Positions 8,200-15,898 of a stretch of 32,867 bases of DNA are shown here, in pieces. Positions within the stretch are counted from its first letter, which is position 1; each line of letters starts with the position of its first letter. Under the pieces are notes generated by a model. The model worked only from the letters and a program-made list of their open reading frames with translations. It was not told the origin of the DNA and searched no databases. Source of the DNA: Flavobacteriaceae bacterium (GTDB lineage Bacteria; Bacteroidota; Bacteroidia; Flavobacteriales; Flavobacteriaceae); NCBI GenBank assembly GCA_017856235.1, contig JAFMFH010000014.1, positions 1 to 32,867 on the forward strand, read 5' to 3'. The translations under genes and the position numbers were made by a program.

Positions 8200-9057
8200 A
8201 TGTCTGGATTAAAAGAGATAAGAAATAGAATTAGCTCTGTATCTTCAACTATGCAGATCACTAATGCTATGAAGATGGTATCTGCAGCTAAATTGAAGAA
8301 GGCTCAAGACTCAATTTCAGCGACTTTGCCATACTCTAATAAGCTATCTGATCTGATAAAAAATATTTCCGCCTCAACAGACTCCGATGATAAAAATCCA
8401 TTATTTGAGAAAAGAGAGTCAGTAAACCTTCTAATAATTGCTATAACATCCAACAAAGGTTTATGTGGTGGATTTAATTCTAATATTATAAAAGAAGTCA
8501 ATAATATCAAAACATCCAACTCATCTAAAAGAGTAGACATATTAACTATTGGAAAAAAAGGTGATGACATTCTTTCAAAAAAGTTTCAGGTCATAAGCTC
8601 TCACAATGATGTTTATGATAATTTTAATTATAATAATATTAAGGAAATAGCTGAAACAGTAATGCAGAAATTTTCTAACAAGGAATATGATGAAGTTATA
8701 CTCGTTTACAATCATTTTAAAAATGCAGCAACTCAATTAGTAATAAAAGAACAGTATCTCCCAATTGAAGAAAGTACTGAAGAAAAGAATTCTACATCTG
8801 GAGATTATATATTTGAACCAAATATGGCAAAAATTTTAAATGAATTAATTCCAAAATCTTTATCTATCCAGCTTTTCAAGGCAATTTCAGATTCTATTGC
8901 AGGAGAACATGGAGCAAGAATGACAGCGATGCATAAAGCTACTGATAATGCATCTGAGTTAAGAGATCAGCTTAAACTGACATACAATAAAGCAAGACAG
9001 ACATCAATTACAAATGAAATCCTGGAAATTGTAGGAGGTGCAGAAGCGCTAAACTAA
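8200..9057 (+). CDS. atpG: ATP synthase F1 subunit gamma
   Basis: The 285-residue central rotor shaft. The N-terminal coiled-coil arm has the conserved opening LKEIRNRISSVSSTMQITNAMKMVSAAKL (shown here as parts: MSGLKEIRNRI at 1-11 and TMQITNAMKMV at about 17-27). The Rossmann-like middle has ITSNKGLCGGFN. The C-terminal arm ends with SEHGARM-like sequence (EHGARMTAMHKATDNA) and the last word ITNEILEIVGGAEAL. It closes the cluster. atpD and atpC do not follow and a nucleotidyltransferase gene starts 51 bases on, so the split arrangement known in Bacteroidota applies. Confidence 0.97.
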   Translation: MSGLKEIRNRISSVSSTMQITNAMKMVSAAKLKKAQDSISATLPYSNKLSDLIKNISASTDSDDKNPLFEKRESVNLLIIAITSNKGLCGGFNSNIIKEVNNIKTSNSSKRVDILTIGKKGDDILSKKFQVISSHNDVYDNFNYNNIKEIAETVMQKFSNKEYDEVILVYNHFKNAATQLVIKEQYLPIEESTEEKNSTSGDYIFEPNMAKILNELIPKSLSIQLFKAISDSIAGEHGARMTAMHKATDNASELRDQLKLTYNKARQTSITNEILEIVGGAEALN

Positions 9058-9084
9058 TAATTTAAGTTACAGTATAAACTTTTG

Positions 9085-9092
9085 TATTTTTG
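9085..9092 (+). promoter_or_regulatory. Candidate -7 promoter element ahead of the nucleotidyltransferase gene
   Basis: TATTTTTG matches the Bacteroidota -7 consensus TAnnTTTG and ends 16 bases before the ATG at 9109, which would leave a short leader. No clean TTG is found about 19 bases further up, so the element is a partial match. It would start a new unit after the atp genes. Confidence 0.4.
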
Positions 9093-9108
9093 AGAATAAA
9101 TTAATTAA

Positions 9109-10128
9109 ATGAAAATATTTATTCCAATGGCAGGAAAAGGTACAAGGTTAAGACCTTTTACATTAACATGCCCTAAGCCTCTTATAAATATTTTAGATAA
9201 ACCTATTGTTGAGCACTTAATTGACCAAATTACTTCTAAGGTTAAAAGTAGTATTGACGAGATAGTTTATATACTTGGCGATGAATCATATTTCAATTCT
9301 GATGTGGTAAATTCCCTTAAATTAATTTCAGAGAAATATAATGCAAAAACCAAAATCTATAGGCAACTTGAGCAGTTAGGAACAGGTCATGCAATTATGT
9401 GTGCAGAAGAATCTTTGTCAGGTCCATCAATAATAGCTTATGCTGACACTATGATTCAAGGTAATATTGAAATTGACACTCATGTTGATGGAATTATGTG
9501 GGTTAAAAAAGTCGATAACCCCTCAGCATATGGAGTAGTCAATCTAGACAATGAAAATAAAATTACAGAACTTATAGAAAAACCTGCCGACTTTATCTCA
9601 GATTTAGCAGTAGTAGGGATTTACTATTTTAAGGAAGCTTCAAATCTGAGAGGATATTTAAAAAAGCATTTATCAGAAAAGTTAAGTCCAGGAAAAGAAT
9701 ACCTTCTTAATTATGGTATTGAAAAAATGATAAAAAATGGTGACACTTTCATTCCTAAAGAAATTGATGTATGGATGGACTGTGGAACCCCTGAATTATT
9801 AATTAACTCTACTAAAATAATCATGGATTCTTACCATAATAATATTGAAAATACTGAAATCTACGGTAAAGAAGTAATAATCAAACCCCCTGTATTTATA
9901 GGCAAAAATGTAAAAATTCAAAACTCAACCATTGGACCATATGTAAGTATTGGGGATAACTCTTTGATTGAAAATACTAAAATTAATAATTCTATAATTT
10001 TTAAAAGTGTGGAGATTAATAATTCTGATATAGATAATTCTATCATAGGTTCAAATTCTAAATATGAAGGTTCTGGGTCAGAAATATTTTTGGGAGATAA
10101 TTCAAAATCAATAAGTTATGAACTGTAA
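9109..10128 (+). CDS. Sugar-phosphate nucleotidyltransferase with C-terminal left-handed beta helix
   Basis: A 339-residue enzyme that should couple a sugar 1-phosphate to a nucleoside triphosphate, giving an activated sugar for envelope glycans. The N-terminal nucleotidyltransferase domain opens with the binding loop MAGKGTRLRPFT (residues 7-18) and CPKPLI; GTGHAI and YADTMI follow, with the late words VDNPSAYGVV and EIDVWMDCGTPE. From about residue 260 the protein turns into hexapeptide-like repeats (PPVFIGKNVKIQNSTIGPY, then Asn-Ser-rich NNSIIF, NNSDIDNSIIG), a trimerising beta helix. RfbA/RmlA-like and GlmU-like enzymes share this plan, so the sugar is uncertain. Its 3' end overlaps the DUF4292 gene by 11 bases. 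Confidence 0.88.
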   Translation: MKIFIPMAGKGTRLRPFTLTCPKPLINILDKPIVEHLIDQITSKVKSSIDEIVYILGDESYFNSDVVNSLKLISEKYNAKTKIYRQLEQLGTGHAIMCAEESLSGPSIIAYADTMIQGNIEIDTHVDGIMWVKKVDNPSAYGVVNLDNENKITELIEKPADFISDLAVVGIYYFKEASNLRGYLKKHLSEKLSPGKEYLLNYGIEKMIKNGDTFIPKEIDVWMDCGTPELLINSTKIIMDSYHNNIENTEIYGKEVIIKPPVFIGKNVKIQNSTIGPYVSIGDNSLIENTKINNSIIFKSVEINNSDIDNSIIGSNSKYEGSGSEIFLGDNSKSISYEL

Positions 10129-10900
10129 GGGAATAAAGCTATTTACAATAGTTGGTATATTGGCTATACAAGCCTGTTCAACTAACAAACAAATTATAAG
10201 TAATTTCCCCCTTGATGATATTGAAACGAATGAAATAATCAAAAACACAACAAAGTCAGAAATTAATTTTAATAACCTAAGAACTAGAGTTAAGGTTGAA
10301 TATAATGATGGAAAGTCTATTCAGTCAATATTTCTTAGTTTAAGGGCTAGTCAAGATGAAAATCTATGGATCAGTGCATCTATGATAGTGCCTATTGCAA
10401 AAATTTTTATAACTAATGAAAGTTTAGTTTTTTATGAAAAATTTCAAAAAACTTATATTAATCAAGATATTGATAAAATAATGCAATCGACAGGTATAAA
10501 GAGGCCTGTTGAGTTAGTTCAAAATTTGCTTTTTGGCAAGCCATTAATTGACTTTAATAAAGGGGATTGGGATAGAATACAAAATTCTAATTATTATGTT
10601 TTACAATCAAAATCAGGAATTCAAAACACTATTTTTATTAATCCTGAAAATTTTCAACTAGAACAACAAAGGGTATACTTACCACTAATTTCATCTCTTT
10701 TAACAATTGATTATGCTAATTTTAAGCGTATTGATAAAAATATAGTACCAACATCTGTAAGGATTACTTCAGTTAGAGGAAGTGATGTTATCTCATTAAA
10801 TCTTGAGTACTCTCAATATGACTTTCCAGATAATTTAACTTTTCCAATGGATATACCAGAGGGATATAAACTAAAAACTCTTGATGAGATTATTAAATAA
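10118..10900 (+). CDS. DUF4292 lipoprotein
   Basis: A 260-residue predicted lipoprotein. The signal peptide (residues 1-19) ends before C20 (AIQAC), which fits a relaxed Bacteroidota lipobox. The body is beta-rich and matches DUF4292, a family whose members resemble the LolB/LolA fold and sit next to EnvC-like peptidase genes in flavobacteria. Words supporting this are FNNLRTRVKVEY, WISASMIVPIAKIFIT, FFGKP-like LLFGKPLIDF, and the closing LTFPMDIPEGYK. It probably sits on a membrane facing the periplasm and handles a lipid or lipoprotein. That role is an inference from fold similarity. Both neighbours overlap it, so this is a tight three-gene operon. Confidence 0.85.
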   Translation: MNCKGIKLFTIVGILAIQACSTNKQIISNFPLDDIETNEIIKNTTKSEINFNNLRTRVKVEYNDGKSIQSIFLSLRASQDENLWISASMIVPIAKIFITNESLVFYEKFQKTYINQDIDKIMQSTGIKRPVELVQNLLFGKPLIDFNKGDWDRIQNSNYYVLQSKSGIQNTIFINPENFQLEQQRVYLPLISSLLTIDYANFKRIDKNIVPTSVRITSVRGSDVISLNLEYSQYDFPDNLTFPMDIPEGYKLKTLDEIIK

Positions 10901-12089
10901 AATACATCTTTTCTTATTTATTTCTCTATCACTTGGACTAAAAGCCCAAAATTATCAAGAAAGACAAAAACAACTTGAGGCTCAAAAAATATCAATTAAA
11001 AAAGAAATCCAGCAAATTAATACTTTAATTAATGATTCAAGAAAGAAATCAAGAAGTCTTGTAGATGAACTAGAAGATATACAGCTTAAAATTTTAGTCA
11101 GAGATAGGCTTATTAGAGTTAATAATTCACAAGTTAATAACCTAAACAATATAATTTCAAATCAAAATGAAAGAATAGCTGATCTTGAGGTTGATTTAAA
11201 AAAACTTAAAGATGAGTATTCAAAAATCATATATAGCTCATACAAGAAAAAATCTTCAGAGATGAAACTTATGTTTTTATTTGCTTCAGAAAATGTAAAT
11301 CAAGCATTTAGAAGATTTCAATATTTTAAACAATATTCAAAATACAGGAAGGAACAAGCAGATAAAATTGTCTCAATTCAAAAAGAAATATCCAGAAATA
11401 TTGATAGTCTAGATAAAAGAAAAACAGAAAAACAAAATGTTATTAAAGAGAACCAATCAGTTAGGCAGATCCTTAATCAAGAAAGAAATCAGCAGAATAC
11501 TCTGTATAATAATTTACTTAAAGATCAAAAAAATTATGCTGCTGAAATTCAAGAAAAAGAAAAGCAGACAAAACTTATTGATAATGAAATACAAAAATTA
11601 ATTAGACTTGCTATTGCAGAATCAAATAATAATAATTCTTCAAATTTTGCACTTACACCAGAAGGGAGATTAATTTCGAGTAATTTTGAATTAAACAAAG
11701 GTAGCCTTCCCTGGCCTGTAAGAGAAGGTATAATAACAAGAAGATTTGGTACGCAACCTCACCCAGTTGTTAGAACAACAACTATTAATAGTAATGGGAT
11801 TTCAATTGCTACATCAGCTAACGCAATTGCTTATTCAGTATTCGAAGGAGAGGTTCTCTCTGTATATGGGTTTTCTGGAAGTAATCCAGGTGTATTAATA
11901 AGACATGGGAAATATATTTCAAACTATCAAAACTTATCTAGCATCTTTGTTAAAAAAGGAGACAAAGTGATGGCCAATGATGAAATAGGTATAGTCTTTA
12001 CAAATGAATCAACAGGGAAAACTGTTTTGAAGTTTAATATATTTAACGAGTTAAAGCCGGAAAATCCCACAATTTGGTTAGCTAAATAA
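10884..12089 (+). CDS. EnvC-like murein hydrolase activator (degenerate M23/LytM domain)
   Basis: A 401-residue exported protein: signal peptide (about 1-20, ending LKAQ), a long coiled coil rich in Lys, Gln and Asn (about 25-250) and a C-terminal LytM/M23 domain (about 275-400, from WPVREGIITRRFGTQPHP). The zinc-binding residues of active M23 peptidases appear to be lost: the HxxxD position reads NSNGIS, and the HxH position reads SNYQNL after RHGKYI. That is how EnvC-type activators look; they switch on amidases that split daughter-cell walls rather than cut peptidoglycan themselves. The frame opens with a TTG at 10881, but the ATG at 10884 is the better start. It overlaps the DUF4292 gene by 17 bases. 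Confidence 0.88.
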   Translation: MRLLNKIHLFLFISLSLGLKAQNYQERQKQLEAQKISIKKEIQQINTLINDSRKKSRSLVDELEDIQLKILVRDRLIRVNNSQVNNLNNIISNQNERIADLEVDLKKLKDEYSKIIYSSYKKKSSEMKLMFLFASENVNQAFRRFQYFKQYSKYRKEQADKIVSIQKEISRNIDSLDKRKTEKQNVIKENQSVRQILNQERNQQNTLYNNLLKDQKNYAAEIQEKEKQTKLIDNEIQKLIRLAIAESNNNNSSNFALTPEGRLISSNFELNKGSLPWPVREGIITRRFGTQPHPVVRTTTINSNGISIATSANAIAYSVFEGEVLSVYGFSGSNPGVLIRHGKYISNYQNLSSIFVKKGDKVMANDEIGIVFTNESTGKTVLKFNIFNELKPENPTIWLAK

Positions 12090-12092
12090 TAA

Positions 12093-12983
12093 CTAATCCT
12101 CAATTAATAACCAGGCATCTTGACCATTTTCTTTTATTTCGGCAATTAGTGAATAAGCTTTTTTTCTAGATTCTAATCTTGCATATGCTACCCTGAAAAG
12201 GCCATTTGGATTTTCAGCAGTATAAGAGGCTTTAAAGCCCTTATTGATAAGATAGTTTAAATGTTTTTCGGCATTTACTTTAGACCTAAATGATCCAGCA
12301 ATAACACTAAAATAAGTCTTATTGATATTTTCGACAGGAGCAGTAACTTTAAGATTAATTGTTGGAAGTTCCCCAATATTAAAAGTAGCAGATTGTACAT
12401 TTTGAAGAATTTGGTCCTGGGCAATGGCAATATTTTTTATCCTTTCGTTATCCAAATAATTAAAGTATCCAAAATAACCAAAACCAATCAATGCTAAAAA
12501 TATTACAGCATATCTCAAAACTGGATTTTTGGCAGGCTCAGTTTTAGGAGCAATATCTCTTTTGACAGATTTTAAAATTGGCTCTTTTGAGAATGATGAA
12601 AGCCCAAATGAATTAGAATCAAAATTTATCAACTCGTTGGGGTGAAACACTAAGTTGTTTTCTGAAGACAATTCTATATCACCTATGCGATCTATTTTAA
12701 TTTTCTTATCAATTGATAATTTATTCTTCAAAGAATCAGTCTCATCATTTATAATTTTTAAAGCTTTTTTATATGATATGTTTCTGGAGGTACTTAAATG
12801 TTTTACTAATAACCCATCATTTTCATCTAGCATTGCGTTAAACGATATGATTTTTTTAGGTGGGTAAAAATTATCATCTTTGATATAAGCAGGATGGCTC
12901 CTTAGAACAAATGCACCAAATTTAGGGACAATAACACAATCATTATTGTATAATAAATCATAAATTTCTTTGAAAATTGTCAT
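12093..12983 (-). CDS. Membrane protein with HU-CCDC81-like domains and C-terminal SPOR domain
   Basis: A 296-residue protein with three parts. Residues 1-120 resemble the paired HU/CCDC81-type domains (IVPKFGAFVLRSHPA, then DGLLVKHLS, then IDRIGDIELSSENNLVFHP). A single membrane helix lies at about 155-175 (LRYAVIFLALIGFGYFGYF). The end, about 223-296, is a SPOR domain (YFSVIAGSFRSKVNAEKHL and GLFRVAYARLESRKKA), which binds denuded glycan strands at division sites. The HU part should be cytoplasmic and the SPOR part periplasmic. The arrangement recurs in Bacteroidota; whether the HU domains bind DNA is unknown. It converges on the EnvC-like gene with a 3-base gap, which fits a shared link to cell division. 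Confidence 0.87.
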   Translation of the reverse strand: MTIFKEIYDLLYNNDCVIVPKFGAFVLRSHPAYIKDDNFYPPKKIISFNAMLDENDGLLVKHLSTSRNISYKKALKIINDETDSLKNKLSIDKKIKIDRIGDIELSSENNLVFHPNELINFDSNSFGLSSFSKEPILKSVKRDIAPKTEPAKNPVLRYAVIFLALIGFGYFGYFNYLDNERIKNIAIAQDQILQNVQSATFNIGELPTINLKVTAPVENINKTYFSVIAGSFRSKVNAEKHLNYLINKGFKASYTAENPNGLFRVAYARLESRKKAYSLIAEIKENGQDAWLLIED

Positions 12984-13006
12984 TAAGTAAATTTAAAAAA
13001 AAACAC

Positions 13007-13975
13007 TTAATAACCAACACTAGCTCTTACTCTTTTAAGAACTTTTTGTGCTTGAACCCTAGCCTTTGTTGCGCCATCGATTAATAATTCTTCAACCAAT
13101 TGCTTATCATCCATTAATTCGAAAAATTTTTTTCTATTCTTTGCAAATCTATTTATAATCTCATTATACAATATTTCTTTCGCCTGCCCATATCCTATAC
13201 CACCATTTTTATAATTTAAACTAAGATTTTTAACATTATCTTCCGATGCGATGATTTTATATAATTTAAATACATTACAATCATCTGGATCTTTTGACTC
13301 CTCAACAGACAATGATTTAGTTTGAATTTTCATTATTTGTTTTTTTAAGGATTTATCATCTACAAAAATATCAATTGTGTTACCCTTGGACTTACTCATT
13401 TTATGACCATCAGTACCAGTTACATAATTACTGTCATCTTGAATTTTAGCCTCAGGAATTATAAAAGTTTCACCCATAAGATTGTTAAATCTTGTTGCAA
13501 CGTCTCTTGTCATTTCAAGATGTTGAAGTTGATCTTTGCCTACTGGAACTATATTTGCATCATATATTAAAATATCTGCAGACATAAGCATCGGATAGGA
13601 AAAAAGCCCAGAGTTTATATCTTTTAAATTTTCTGCTTTATCCTTGAATGAATGAGCAAGCTTTAACCTTTGGTATGGAAAAAAACAACTTAAATACCAG
13701 GCTAGTTCTGTTACCTCAGGAACATCACTTTGTCTGTAGAAACAACTTTTTTTTGGATCTAAACCAAATGCTAGCCATGTAGCTGCAGTTGCAATCGTGT
13801 TGTCAGATAAAGTTTTTTTGTCTTTAATTTGAGTCAATGAGTGCATGTTTGCAATAAATAGATAAGATTCTTCATTTGATTCATTTGCTAATTTTATTGC
13901 AGGAATTATTGCTCCAAGAATATTACCAAGGTGAGGTGTTCCAGTTGATTGAATGCCAGTAAGTATTTTGGCCAT
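13007..13975 (-). CDS. trpS: Tryptophan-tRNA ligase
   Basis: A class I aminoacyl-tRNA synthetase of 322 residues, the normal length for the bacterial enzyme, which loads tryptophan onto tRNA-Trp in the cytoplasm. The HIGH-type motif is TPHLGN (residues 13-18) within GIQSTGTPHLGN, and the KMSKS loop is at 192-196 (GTDGHKMSKSKGN). Other family words are ANMHSLTQ, LDPKKSCFYRQSDVPE and MSADILIYDANIVPVGKDQ. A well-formed promoter lies just upstream (13993-14023). The gene ends 23 bases before the start of the HU/SPOR gene, on the same strand. Confidence 0.97.
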   Translation of the reverse strand: MAKILTGIQSTGTPHLGNILGAIIPAIKLANESNEESYLFIANMHSLTQIKDKKTLSDNTIATAATWLAFGLDPKKSCFYRQSDVPEVTELAWYLSCFFPYQRLKLAHSFKDKAENLKDINSGLFSYPMLMSADILIYDANIVPVGKDQLQHLEMTRDVATRFNNLMGETFIIPEAKIQDDSNYVTGTDGHKMSKSKGNTIDIFVDDKSLKKQIMKIQTKSLSVEESKDPDDCNVFKLYKIIASEDNVKNLSLNYKNGGIGYGQAKEILYNEIINRFAKNRKKFFELMDDKQLVEELLIDGATKARVQAQKVLKRVRASVGY

Positions 13976-13992
13976 TGATGAATTTTTCTAAA

Positions 13993-14023
13993 CAAAGATA
14001 TTTTTTTTCTATGTTGAAACAAA
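13993..14023 (-). promoter_or_regulatory. Bacteroidota-type promoter of trpS
   Basis: Read on the minus strand this is TTTG, 19 bases, then TATCTTTG: an exact fit to the consensus TTTG-N19-TAnnTTTG used by the Bacteroidota main sigma factor. The -7 box ends 18 bases before the trpS ATG. It is the best promoter match I found in the window. Confidence 0.65.
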
Positions 14024-14039
14024 ATACCTTTTACCTTTG
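14014..14039 (+). promoter_or_regulatory. Candidate promoter of the plsC-like gene
   Basis: TTG at 14014-14016 is followed after 15 bases by TACCTTTG (14032-14039), an exact -7 box, and the ATG comes 25 bases later. The spacing is shorter than usual. A near copy of the -7 box (TACCTTTT) overlaps just upstream. The -33 part sits inside the trpS promoter on the other strand, so the two may compete. Confidence 0.45.
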
Positions 14040-14063
14040 ATAAATAATGTCAATGATTAGTAC

Positions 14064-14846
14064 ATGATAAAAAGAATCGTACTTAAGATATGGCTTCAAA
14101 CCTGGTTCTATTTTCTAGCTGGTATTCAAATTGTTTTATACTTCCCATTTTTAGTAGTAGTCCTTCTACTTCCTAAATCTTACAGTAAATTATTTTGGAT
14201 TGCAAGAAACATATGGGCTAGAATTGTTCTGCATGGAAGTGGATATTTTGTTGAAGTTGAAAATAAAGAAAAATTAAAATCAGAAACAAATTGCCTTATA
14301 ATAGCTAATCATTCAAGCCACATGGATGTTTTTTTGATGCTCATAGCAAATAAAAAACCATTTATGTTTGTTGGCAAAAAAGAGCTATATAGCCTACCTC
14401 TTTTCGGTTATATATATAAAAGGGCAGCAATTATGGTAGATAGATCAGACTCTAAAAGTAGGTTTGAAGTTTATGGAAAGGCTAATGAGATGTTGAAACG
14501 TGGATATAACATCTGTATTTTTCCGGAATCTCATTATTTAGATGATACTATCCTTCTGGCTGATTTTAAAAGAGGTGCTTTCAAAATTGCAATTGATAAT
14601 AATTTACCAATTATACCTCTTGTATTTTATGATTTAAAGTTAAAACATCCTTGGTATCCTATGTTTGGATCGCTTGGAAAGTTAAGAGTTAAAGTTCTAG
14701 ACAAGATTAATGTTGAGGGCCTTAAAGAAGAAGATATTCCAATGCTAACAAATAAGGCCTATGATACAATCAAGGTAGAATTAGAAAATGATCCAAAAAA
14801 GGCTGCTATTAAAGCAACTGAAAAATGGAAAAAAATATTAGCTTAA
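14064..14846 (+). CDS. plsC: 1-acyl-sn-glycerol-3-phosphate acyltransferase (PlsC type)
   Basis: A 260-residue membrane-bound acyltransferase that makes phosphatidic acid from lysophosphatidic acid. A hydrophobic N-terminal segment (about 13-37) anchors it. The catalytic motif NHxxxxD is N82-HSSHM-D88. The second motif, usually FPEGTR, reads FPESHY (153-158), so the Gly-Thr-Arg part is altered; other flavobacterial members, as I recall, also vary here. [20 protein letters not shown] follows as expected. The last 4 bases overlap the stop of recA in a shared TTAA. Other acyl acceptors, such as ornithine lipids, cannot be excluded. Confidence 0.85.
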   Translation: MIKRIVLKIWLQTWFYFLAGIQIVLYFPFLVVVLLLPKSYSKLFWIARNIWARIVLHGSGYFVEVENKEKLKSETNCLIIANHSSHMDVFLMLIANKKPFMFVGKKELYSLPLFGYIYKRAAIMVDRSDSKSRFEVYGKANEMLKRGYNICIFPESHYLDDTILLADFKRGAFKIAIDNNLPIIPLVFYDLKLKHPWYPMFGSLGKLRVKVLDKINVEGLKEEDIPMLTNKAYDTIKVELENDPKKAAIKATEKWKKILA

Positions 14847-15844
14847 TCTGAGGCAAGTTGTTCAAGAATTTTTTGCTCTAATTCTTCCATTAATTCAGGA
14901 TTATCTTTTAGAATAGATTTAACAGAATCTCTGCCTTGACCAAGTTTGCTTCCACCATAACTGAACCAAGATCCGCTCTTTTCAATAATATCAAGTTCCA
15001 CTCCTATATCTAATATTTCACCAGTTTTGGAAATACCTTCACCATACATTATGTCAAATTCTGCAGTTTTAAATGGTGGTGCAACTTTATTTTTAACAAT
15101 TTTTACTCTTGTCTTATTACCTAAAGCACCACCTTCTGCATCTTTTAATTGTGTGGATTTTCTAATATCAATTCTTACTGAAGCATAAAATTTTAAAGCA
15201 TTTCCTCCAGTTGTTGTTTCAGGGTTACCGAACATAACACCAATCTTTTCTCTTAATTGATTTATAAAGAACACAGTACAATTTGTCTTGCTAATAGAAG
15301 ATGTAAGTTTTCTCAAAGCTTGAGACATCAATCTTGCATGTAATCCCATCTTAGAGTCTCCCATTTCCCCCTCAATCTCACTCTTAGGAGTTAAAGCTGC
15401 AACAGAATCTATTACTAATACATCAACCGCACCTGATCGAATTAAATTATCTGCGATTTCAAGTGCTTGCTCACCATTATCTGGTTGAGATATAACTAAT
15501 TCACCTAAATCAACTCCAAGTTTTTCTGCATAAAATCTATCAAATGCATGTTCAGCATCTATAAAAGCTGCGATTCCACCAACCTTTTGACACTCAGCAA
15601 TTGCATGTAATGTAAGGGTAGTTTTTCCAGATGATTCAGGACCATAAATCTCAATAACCCTACCTTTTGGATACCCGCCAATTCCAAGAGCAACATTAAT
15701 ACCAATTGATCCAGAGGAAATAGACTCTACCTTCTCAACTTCTTGATCCCCAAGCCTCATTACCGAACCCTTTCCATAGGTTTTATCTAGTTTATCTAGA
15801 GTTAATTTTAGTGCTTTTAACTTAGAATCTTTCTGTTCAGACAT
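14843..15844 (-). CDS. recA: Recombinase RecA
   Basis: The 333-residue strand-exchange ATPase of homologous recombination and SOS induction. Walker A is G68-PESSGKT-T76, Walker B lies near residues 140-151 ([12 protein letters not shown]), and the DNA-binding loops are in [26 protein letters not shown] and [21 protein letters not shown] (each covered in pieces: L1 around [11 protein letters not shown]2 around [13 protein letters not shown]). The acidic C-terminus is short, as in other Bacteroidota. The start ATG is preceded by a 54-base gap shared with the divergent M24 peptidase gene; no LexA-type box was recognised in it. No intein or frameshift is present. Confidence 0.98.
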   Translation of the reverse strand: MSEQKDSKLKALKLTLDKLDKTYGKGSVMRLGDQEVEKVESISSGSIGINVALGIGGYPKGRVIEIYGPESSGKTTLTLHAIAECQKVGGIAAFIDAEHAFDRFYAEKLGVDLGELVISQPDNGEQALEIADNLIRSGAVDVLVIDSVAALTPKSEIEGEMGDSKMGLHARLMSQALRKLTSSISKTNCTVFFINQLREKIGVMFGNPETTTGGNALKFYASVRIDIRKSTQLKDAEGGALGNKTRVKIVKNKVAPPFKTAEFDIMYGEGISKTGEILDIGVELDIIEKSGSWFSYGGSKLGQGRDSVKSILKDNPELMEELEQKILEQLASD

Positions 15845-15898
15845 ATTGAATCATTTATCACTAAAGTAATATTTTTTATATTTATATTTTACCAAACT

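Noticed and set aside
10881-10883. TTG start for the EnvC-like gene
   Set aside because: An ATG follows directly and gives the same signal peptide.
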